Origin: Clostridia bacterium
GTDB lineage: Bacteria > Bacillota > Clostridia > TANB77 > CAG-508
Direction of reading: 5' to 3'
Length of the DNA stretch: 39,349 bases
Assembly (NCBI GenBank): GCA_017434295.1
Contig: JAFRFO010000085.1
Span: 1 to 39,349, forward strand
Part shown: piece by piece, positions 33,818-39,349 of the stretch
Layout of the letters: each line of letters opens with the position of its first letter
How positions within the stretch are numbered: position 1 is the stretch's first letter
Made by a program: the position numbers and the translations under genes
Notes under the pieces: model-generated
Seen by the model: only the letters and a program-made list of their open reading frames with translations
Told to the model about the DNA's origin: nothing
Database searches by the model: none

Positions 33818-34301
33818 AAATATATCTATCCTTTTTTTCATTATTTATTATTAAATCTTCTTTTAGTGTTCCTTCTTTTATAAATCCTAGCTTATCAAAT
33901 AATCTTTGAGCAATTATATTTTCAACCTCCGTATATAAATAAACTTTATTAAGTTTTAGTTCATTAAAAGCATATTTTAAAAGTTCTTTACTTGATTGAT
34001 ATGCTATTCCTTTACCTTTATATTGATGTTCTCCCATAGTAATATAGTACTCTGCTTTTTTATTTTTATAATCTATATTAAGCAATCCAATAACTCCAAC
34101 CGGAATATTATTAAATTCTATAATTGCATCATATCTATTTTCATTATTTTTGTTGTTATTGAACCAATTTAAAGTTTTTTCATATTCCAATGGTAAATCA
34201 TAATGCAAATATTTATTATTATTTGAATCATTAATCCACTTAATTTTGTTATCTATATCATGTTCTTCAAATTTTCTAATTATAATCCTATCTTCCTGCA
34301 T
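33786..34301 (-). CDS. GNAT family N-acetyltransferase
   Basis: A 171-residue GNAT enzyme of the RimJ/PseH-like group: start IIIRKFEEHDIDNKIKWINDSNNNKYL, the coenzyme A-binding pattern QYKGKGIAYQSSKELLKYAF (about 110-130), and NIIAQRLFDKLGFIKEGTLKED. The YLHYDLPL...TLNWF stretch is close to the amino-sugar acetyltransferases (PseH/WeeI-like). Placed after the dehydratase and aminotransferase, it would N-acetylate the new 4-amino group of the UDP-sugar. Overlaps neighbours on both sides (14 and 32 bases). Confidence 0.9.
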   Translation of the reverse strand: MQEDRIIIRKFEEHDIDNKIKWINDSNNNKYLHYDLPLEYEKTLNWFNNNKNNENRYDAIIEFNNIPVGVIGLLNIDYKNKKAEYYITMGEHQYKGKGIAYQSSKELLKYAFNELKLNKVYLYTEVENIIAQRLFDKLGFIKEGTLKEDLIINNEKKDRYIYAIFRNEWNK

Positions 34302-34941
34302 TTACCTTCTCCTTTATTTCTGCTTCATTAATTGTAGATTCGTTTTGTGCTGGTTCTGGTTTTTTATAAATGTTTTCTTTTTTTATAGTTTTAACAACTG
34401 TATCGATTAGAATTTTAAAATCCTCTGCAAATGTAATTTTTTCTATGTACTCTAAATCTATTTCAATTCTCTCGTCCCATGTTGCATTATTTCTAACTCT
34501 AACTTGTGCTAATCCTGTAATTCCAGGTCTTACATAAAATCTTAGTTTTTGATGTTCTGGATAATCTGCAAATTTATGTGGGTGATATGTAACAGGAGGC
34601 CTTGGTCCAATTAAAGCCATTTCTCCTTTTATAACATTTATTAATTGTGGCAATTCGTCAAGACTTGTTTTTCTAAGTACATTTCCAAATTTAGTAATTC
34701 TATTGTCATTTTCACCTTTTAATTTTAGTCCAGTTTGTTCTGCATTAACAATCATAGTTCTAAACTTAATTATTTTGAATACTTTTCCATTTCTGCCTAA
34801 TCTTTCTTGTAGAAAAAATATTGGGCCTTTTGAATCTATTTTAATACAAATTGCTAAAATAAGCATTGTCGGACTTAATACTATAAACGCCAACAGACTC
34901 AATGTAAAGTCTAATATTCTTTTTACATATTTTGCATACAT
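34288..34941 (-). CDS. initiating phosphoglycosyl transferase (PglC-like)
   Basis: Moves a sugar-1-phosphate from a UDP-sugar to undecaprenyl phosphate, the first committed step of the repeat unit. The 217 residues fit the small monotopic phosphoglycosyl transferases: one re-entrant helix (about 8-30), FFLQERLGRNGKVFKIIKFRTM, the catalytic acidic TSLDELPQLINVIKGEMALIGPRPP, and YVRPGITGLAQV. No long N-terminal domain, so PglC-like rather than WbaP-like. The charged 25-residue C-terminal tail is extra. The aminotransferase gene ends 22 bases upstream. Confidence 0.94.
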   Translation of the reverse strand: MYAKYVKRILDFTLSLLAFIVLSPTMLILAICIKIDSKGPIFFLQERLGRNGKVFKIIKFRTMIVNAEQTGLKLKGENDNRITKFGNVLRKTSLDELPQLINVIKGEMALIGPRPPVTYHPHKFADYPEHQKLRFYVRPGITGLAQVRVRNNATWDERIEIDLEYIEKITFAEDFKILIDTVVKTIKKENIYKKPEPAQNESTINEAEIKEKVNAGR

Positions 34942-34963
34942 TGGAAATTCCCCTTTCTAAGTT

Positions 34964-36262
34964 TTATTTAAAACAATTTTTAATTACTTCTATTATTCTG
35001 TCTTGTTCTTCTTCAGTCATTTTATTGTCACTTGGTAAGCATAACCCTCTTTCAAAAATGTCTTCGCCAACATCTGCTCCTTCACCTGCTATATATGCAT
35101 TTGAATTTGCTCTACCATTTCCATTTACTGTTATAAATGGATTTTCTCTGTATAATGGTTGCATGTGCATTGGTTTCCATATTGGTCTTCCTTCTGCATT
35201 TATGCTTGATATTTTTTCTAGTATTTCCGTAGGAGTTGTTTTTCCTTGTTCTGTTTTGTATAGTGCTTGTTTTTCTCCTCTTACTTGTTCTCCCATTGCC
35301 TTTTTATCTATAATCATAGCAGATAGCCAATAGTTTGGCTCTACTTTTTTACTATCAAATGGATTCATTATTACTGGTAAAACTTTAAATCCTTCTTTGT
35401 ATCTTTCATATATTGCCTTTTTTTGTGCAATATGTTCATCAATATGTAGCATATTTCCTCTTGCTATCCCTGCTATTATATTGCTCATTCTGTAATTATA
35501 GCCTAATTCTTCGTGTTGATACCATGGTGCGTTTTCTCTTGCTTGTGTTGACCATTTTCTTACTTTGTTTGCATCTTCTATGCTGTCTGTTAAGAACATT
35601 CCACCACTTGAACCTGTTACGATTTTGTTTCCATTAAATGATATTGCATTATAATCTCCAAGTGCTCCAGCCATTTTCTTTTTACCATCTATATAACAAT
35701 ATGCTCCTAATGCTTCCGCTGCGTCTTCTACTATCAAGATATTATGCTTTTTGCATATTTTTACTATTTGTTCCATATCTGCTGGAACACCATATAAATG
35801 TGCAATAACAAGTATTTTAACTTCTGGATACATTTCTATTGCTTTTTCTAATGCTTTTGGGGCCATGTTCCAGTCTTCTTTATTTGTATCTATAAATATT
35901 GGAGTTCCACCTTCATACACAACTGGGTTTACTGTTGCATCAAACGTCATATCTGAACAAAATACTTTTTTACCATAAAGTGAACCGCCTTTTCCATCTC
36001 CAGTACCTGTCATTGTGTTATATGCTTTTAAAGCTGCTAATTTGACAGCCATATGAATAGCAGATGTTCCAGAAGATAATGCAACTGCTTCTTTTACTCC
36101 TACATAATTAGCTACCATTTTTTCAAGTTCATTAATGTTTTTTCCAACTGTAGAAACCCAGTTTGTTTCTATTGCTTCTTTTACAAATTGCAGTTCTTCT
36201 CCATGCATTGTTGGAGAAGAAAGCCACACTTTATTTTCAAATGGTTTAACATTTTGTCCCAT
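34964..36262 (-). CDS. DegT/DnrJ/EryC1-family aminotransferase (PglE-like)
   Basis: A PLP sugar aminotransferase that adds an amino group to a 4-keto-6-deoxy UDP-sugar. The 432 residues show NWVSTVGKNINELEKMVANYVGVKEAVALSSGTSAIHMAVK, the VEDAAEALGA PLP-binding segment, Schiff-base lysine K213 in SFNGNKIVTGSSGG, and a late RPIWKPMHMQPLY. An extra glycine-rich insert (about 82-97, TMTGTGDGKGGS) is longer than in PglE relatives. It lies 27 bases below the 4,6-dehydratase, which makes its likely substrate. Confidence 0.94.
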   Translation of the reverse strand: MGQNVKPFENKVWLSSPTMHGEELQFVKEAIETNWVSTVGKNINELEKMVANYVGVKEAVALSSGTSAIHMAVKLAALKAYNTMTGTGDGKGGSLYGKKVFCSDMTFDATVNPVVYEGGTPIFIDTNKEDWNMAPKALEKAIEMYPEVKILVIAHLYGVPADMEQIVKICKKHNILIVEDAAEALGAYCYIDGKKKMAGALGDYNAISFNGNKIVTGSSGGMFLTDSIEDANKVRKWSTQARENAPWYQHEELGYNYRMSNIIAGIARGNMLHIDEHIAQKKAIYERYKEGFKVLPVIMNPFDSKKVEPNYWLSAMIIDKKAMGEQVRGEKQALYKTEQGKTTPTEILEKISSINAEGRPIWKPMHMQPLYRENPFITVNGNGRANSNAYIAGEGADVGEDIFERGLCLPSDNKMTEEEQDRIIEVIKNCFK

Positions 36263-36289
36263 TATTTTTTTCCTTCTTTCGATTATTTC

Positions 36290-38179
36290 TTATTGTTTTT
36301 TTTCTTCAATTTCTTTAATTTTCTTTTCATTAACTTCAGAATTATCCTTATATGTAGGAACTAATTCTTTCATTACTGATTTAATTCTATCTTTATTTTC
36401 ATTGTCATTTTCTTTAAGTAATTCTCTTAAAGTAGTTAGTTTTTTACCAACCATAGACATATTTATTTCCATAGGTGGTGCAACATGAATTTTTTCATGT
36501 TTTGTTTCCATTAGGACTTCTTCATTCATTAATATTTCTTCATAAAGTTTTTCGCCTGGTCGTAAACCTGTTACTTTTATTTGCATATCTACATTTGGTT
36601 CATAACCCATTAATCTAATTAATTTTTCTGCCATATCATAAATTTTAATAGGTTCACCCATATCAAGCACAAATATTTCTCCACCTTCTGCATAACTCAT
36701 AGCTTGTAAAACAAGTGATACAGCTTCTGGTATTGTCATAAAAAATCTTGTTATGTCTTTATGTGTTACAGTTACAGGCCCTCCATTTGCTATTTGTTTT
36801 TTGAATAATGGTATAACAGATCCATTACTTCCTAAAACATTTCCAAATCTTACTGCTGCAAATTCTGTTTTGCTAACTTTGTTTTTTGCTTGAACTATCA
36901 TTTCACATAATCTTTTTGTTGCACCCATTATATTAGTTGGATTTACAGCTTTGTCAGTTGAAATTAATATAAACCTTTTTACATTGTATTCATCTGCACA
37001 ATTAACTACATTAAATGTACCAAAAACATTGTTTTTAATTGCTTCTAATGGACTTACTTCCATTAATGGAACATGTTTATGTGCTGCAGCATGAAATACT
37101 AAATATGGTGTATATCTTGCAAATATTTCATTTAGTCTATCTTTTTCCCTAACATTTGCAACAATTGCAGAAATTGTTGCTTTTGGATAATTAAATCTTA
37201 ATTCTTGTTCTATATCATATAAGTTGTTTTCGTAATTATCTACTATAATTAAGTTACTTGGATTAAACTTAATAATTTGACGGCATAGTTCAGAACCGAT
37301 TGATCCTCCACCACCAGTTACTAAAACAGGTTTATTTTTTATTAATTCTCCTATTTTTTTATTATCTAGCTTTATTGGATCTCTTCCAAGTAAATCTTCT
37401 ATTTCAACATCTCTAAAGTTTTCCATTAAGTTTTTGCTTTTTATTAAATCTTTAGTTCCTGGTAAAATTCTTACCTTACATCCAGTTTCTTGGCAAATAT
37501 TCAAAATTTGTTTTCTTTGATTACTTTCTATATTAGATATTGTAAATAATATTAATTCAATATTTTTTTGTTGACAAATTCTAGGTATATCATATCTTGT
37601 TCCTAATATTTGCTTTCCTGAAATTGCATAATTAACTTTATAAGTATTGTCATCTATTAAACCTACCACATTATATGTATCATTCATGAATTTTTTTAAA
37701 GTGTCTAATAAAATTCTTGTTGCATCTCCAGCACCAATTATTAAAACATTCTTTTTTTGATAATTGCTGTGACCAATTTTATTATGCCCTTGGCTTAAAA
37801 TAAGTCTAAGCATAACTCTATATCCAATAATACCAGTAATTATAATTAAAGCTGCAACTGTTGTAATTCTTAATGGTGCAAATATTGTTGGAAATACTAA
37901 TCCTAAAGCTGTTACTAAAATATATGATATTAAACAAGCTAATACATATACTAAATAATCATTTCCATTTTCATATCTAGTTATATTTTTATATGTTTTA
38001 AAGATATGTAGCATTGAAGAGTAAATAACAATAGATACTAAAATAGTATATAATATTATTTGCTTTGATGTGTCATTTACTTGAATAACTATTACTTTTG
38101 CTACAATGTAAGCAAATGCAATAATTAGAACATCCAAAAGTCTTAATACTACATTTCTGTATTTCTTAATTTTTTTCAA
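36290..38179 (-). CDS. nucleotide-sugar 4,6-dehydratase, PglF/CapD-like, TTG start
   Basis: Converts UDP-GlcNAc to its 4-keto-6-deoxy derivative. The 629-residue protein has four N-terminal membrane helices (10-130), a first Rossmann domain (NVLIIGAGDATRIL, 144-157), and the catalytic extended SDR domain (VLVTGGGGSIGSEL, 285-298) with STDK (407-410) and MGATK (418-422), then GLRPGEKLYEEIL. It resembles PglF/FlaA1-type retaining dehydratases. The start is TTG at 38179 with AAGGAG nine bases upstream. First gene of the polysaccharide operon behind the 38232-38260 promoter. The C-terminal 30 residues are charged and repetitive. Confidence 0.94.
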   Translation of the reverse strand: MKKIKKYRNVVLRLLDVLIIAFAYIVAKVIVIQVNDTSKQIILYTILVSIVIYSSMLHIFKTYKNITRYENGNDYLVYVLACLISYILVTALGLVFPTIFAPLRITTVAALIIITGIIGYRVMLRLILSQGHNKIGHSNYQKKNVLIIGAGDATRILLDTLKKFMNDTYNVVGLIDDNTYKVNYAISGKQILGTRYDIPRICQQKNIELILFTISNIESNQRKQILNICQETGCKVRILPGTKDLIKSKNLMENFRDVEIEDLLGRDPIKLDNKKIGELIKNKPVLVTGGGGSIGSELCRQIIKFNPSNLIIVDNYENNLYDIEQELRFNYPKATISAIVANVREKDRLNEIFARYTPYLVFHAAAHKHVPLMEVSPLEAIKNNVFGTFNVVNCADEYNVKRFILISTDKAVNPTNIMGATKRLCEMIVQAKNKVSKTEFAAVRFGNVLGSNGSVIPLFKKQIANGGPVTVTHKDITRFFMTIPEAVSLVLQAMSYAEGGEIFVLDMGEPIKIYDMAEKLIRLMGYEPNVDMQIKVTGLRPGEKLYEEILMNEEVLMETKHEKIHVAPPMEINMSMVGKKLTTLRELLKENDNENKDRIKSVMKELVPTYKDNSEVNEKKIKEIEEKKQ

Positions 38180-38206
38180 AGATTTTTCTCCTTAATCAAT
38201 AATAAT

Positions 38207-38229
38207 AAGTGGTGCGACAAACACCACTT
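38207..38229 (-). promoter_or_regulatory. 5' hairpin of the polysaccharide mRNA
   Basis: AAGTGGTG (38229-38222 on minus) pairs with CACCACTT (38214-38207) around a 7-base loop. Counting from the -10 at 38232-38237, the transcript should begin within a few bases of this stem. There is no T-run, so a terminator role is unlikely; transcript stabilisation or an early attenuator is more plausible. Confidence 0.6.
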
Positions 38230-38231
38230 GT

Positions 38232-38270
38232 ATTATAACTCTATAAAAAAATTAATGCAAGATTTTTGTC
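38232..38270 (-). promoter_or_regulatory. promoter of the polysaccharide operon
   Basis: TTGCAT (38255-38260) and TATAAT (38232-38237), spacing 17, overlapping the end of the vanZ-like gene. GACAAAAATCTTGCA (38270-38256 on minus) is identical to the sequence over the cpsC -35 (18742-18728). Confidence 0.75.
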
Positions 38271-38753
38271 AAATTTTCTGAAGTTTTTTTATGGAATTTA
38301 TTCCAAATCCTTCTAAATAGGTAAACTAAGCCAATTCCAACAATCACTCCAGAAGTATCTATAAGTACATCTCTAACTTCACCGCTTCTTCCGATTAACA
38401 AACATCTGATGAATTTCATCAGAACATGCATACACAATTCCAATTGTAATACAAATAAGTATCTTTTTCTTATTATCTAAATTATAAGTATTAAATAAAC
38501 AAATAAGTAAAACTCCAACAACCATGTAAATAGAAAAATGTGCACACTTTCTAATTACAGGTTCTAGTTGTTTTATCCTCTGTGTTTTACTTTTTTCACT
38601 ATCCTTCTTGTGAAAAGTATTAACAATATTTTTAGTAACCTCTTTGCTAATGCTACTAGACTTTGGAGCATCTTGACTACTAAAGCCAAAAATTAGCCAA
38701 AAGGTACAAATTAAAAGTACAATTAATACTCCTCTAAGTATATTTATTTTCAT
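38252..38753 (-). pseudogene. VanZ-like membrane protein, frameshifted
   Basis: A VanZ-family protein with four membrane helices, the first of which lies at residues 4-24. The first frame (38753 down to 38379) reads IRKCAHFSIYMVVGVLL then YACSDEIHQMFV, both VanZ hallmarks, and breaks off. The next frame supplies GRSGEVRDVLIDTSGVIVGIGLVYLF to a stop at 38252. Family members read DEIHQxFVxGRSGxVRDVxID, so one extra base in AATC (38393-38396) explains the break. Start ATG at 38753 has AGGAG and follows argS by 9 bases. The polysaccharide promoter overlaps its end. Its role is unknown; VanZ itself gives low-level teicoplanin resistance. Confidence 0.85.
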
Positions 38754-38762
38754 TCTTTTCTC

Positions 38763-39349
38763 CTACATTTTTTCTGGCATTTCCATACCAAGAAGCTCAG
38801 CCCCAACTTTTAAAGTATTGCCAACACACATAGTTAAATAAACTCTAGAATCTTGTAGCTCTTGTGGGCCTCCTATAATTTGGTCTTCGTTATAAAACAC
38901 ACTAAATGCCTTAGCTAAATCAATTAAATATTTTGCTAAAATTGAAGGCTCTTCTTTTTGTGTTACTTGAACTAACATATCTTCAAAGTTAGCAATTAAC
39001 TTAATTAAATTCATAGCATATAAATCATTTATTAAATTAACAGATACATTTTCGAAGCTTGGTAACTTAACTAATTTTCTTAATATACTTTGTGTTCTTA
39101 CATAAGTATATTGAATATATGGACCTGTTTCCCCTTGGAAATTTAGCATTTCGTTTATATCAAATATTTCGTCTTTGTTTCTGTTTGTTGCTAAATTGTT
39201 AAATAAAACAGCTCCAACACCAACTCTTTTTGAAACTTCTTCTTTGTCTTCTAGGTTTGGATTCTTTTCTTCTATAATTTTTTTAGCTTCTTCTATTGTA
39301 TCATCTAATAAATCTTTAATTTTTACAAATTTTCCTTTTCTTGTAGACA
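38763..39349 (-). CDS. argS: arginyl-tRNA synthetase, C-terminal part, cut by window edge
   Basis: Charges tRNA-Arg. Only the last 195 or so residues lie in the window. The frame is open to the edge and begins with the KMSKS-equivalent STRKGKFVKIKDLLDD, followed by GVGAVLFNNLATNRNKDEIFDINEMLNFQGETGPYIQYTYVRTQSIL, then the DALR anticodon-binding domain ending AKAFSVFYNEDQIIGG...LLGMEMPEKM. All fit ArgRS. It is followed 9 bases on by vanZ, with no terminator between. Confidence 0.95.
   Translation of the reverse strand, partial: STRKGKFVKIKDLLDDTIEEAKKIIEEKNPNLEDKEEVSKRVGVGAVLFNNLATNRNKDEIFDINEMLNFQGETGPYIQYTYVRTQSILRKLVKLPSFENVSVNLINDLYAMNLIKLIANFEDMLVQVTQKEEPSILAKYLIDLAKAFSVFYNEDQIIGGPQELQDSRVYLTMCVGNTLKVGAELLGMEMPEKM

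Overview
The window is very AT-rich, and every gene I can support lies on the minus strand, so transcription runs from high to low coordinates. Sporulation genes (spoIIP, cotJA, cotJB), AGGAGG-type ribosome sites, frequent TTG/GTG starts and the short pyruvate kinase point to a low-GC, endospore-forming Firmicute of the Clostridia. A gut lineage is a guess. All identifications come from reading the translated sequence; no search was run.

From high to low coordinates: (1) the 3' end of argS and a frameshifted vanZ-like gene. (2) A surface-polysaccharide operon (38179 to 22418) behind a near-consensus promoter with a hairpin at the predicted mRNA 5' end. It encodes a nucleotide-sugar 4,6-dehydratase, PLP aminotransferase, phosphoglycosyl transferase and GNAT acetyltransferase (a diacetylbacillosamine-like route that primes the lipid carrier), a fold-type-II PLP enzyme, three ATP-grasp proteins, two GT4 glycosyltransferases, Wzy, Wzx, a frameshifted sugar epimerase and UDP-glucose dehydrogenase. 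(3) A HigBA-like toxin-antitoxin pair with its own promoter/operator. (4) A sortase with an adjacent dedicated substrate and a membrane protein. (5) The chain-length module wzz/cpsC, cpsD, cpsB, whose promoter shares a 15-base element with the polysaccharide operon promoter. (6) glmM, a small membrane protein, spoIIP, pgi (interrupted by one UGA), a small membrane protein, pyk, cotJA-cotJB. (7) Accessory genes: an internally deleted BRO-N/DinD-like protein, a four-gene cassette (MFS transporter, C45-type Ntn hydrolase, methyltransferase, class A beta-lactamase-like protein), two unknown genes, a Nudix hydrolase and a HEPN-MNT pair.

The carbohydrate genes fit together. pgi and glmM feed hexosamine supply, ugd and the epimerase supply uronic acids, the dehydratase/aminotransferase/acetyltransferase set makes an amino-sugar, and the Wzx/Wzy plus BY-kinase system exports and polymerises the product. 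Three ATP-grasp proteins and an amino-acid-type PLP enzyme suggest amino-acid or peptide substituents.

Five genes (pgi, cpsD tail, the 18766-19616 membrane gene, epimerase, vanZ) carry single-base lesions, several at homopolymers. Sequencing error or a heterogeneous assembly is the simplest explanation, but each is recorded. No intergenic stretch exceeds 300 bases; the notable short ones hold terminators, promoters and a few structured elements. I see no tRNA, rRNA, CRISPR array, insertion sequence or replication origin.
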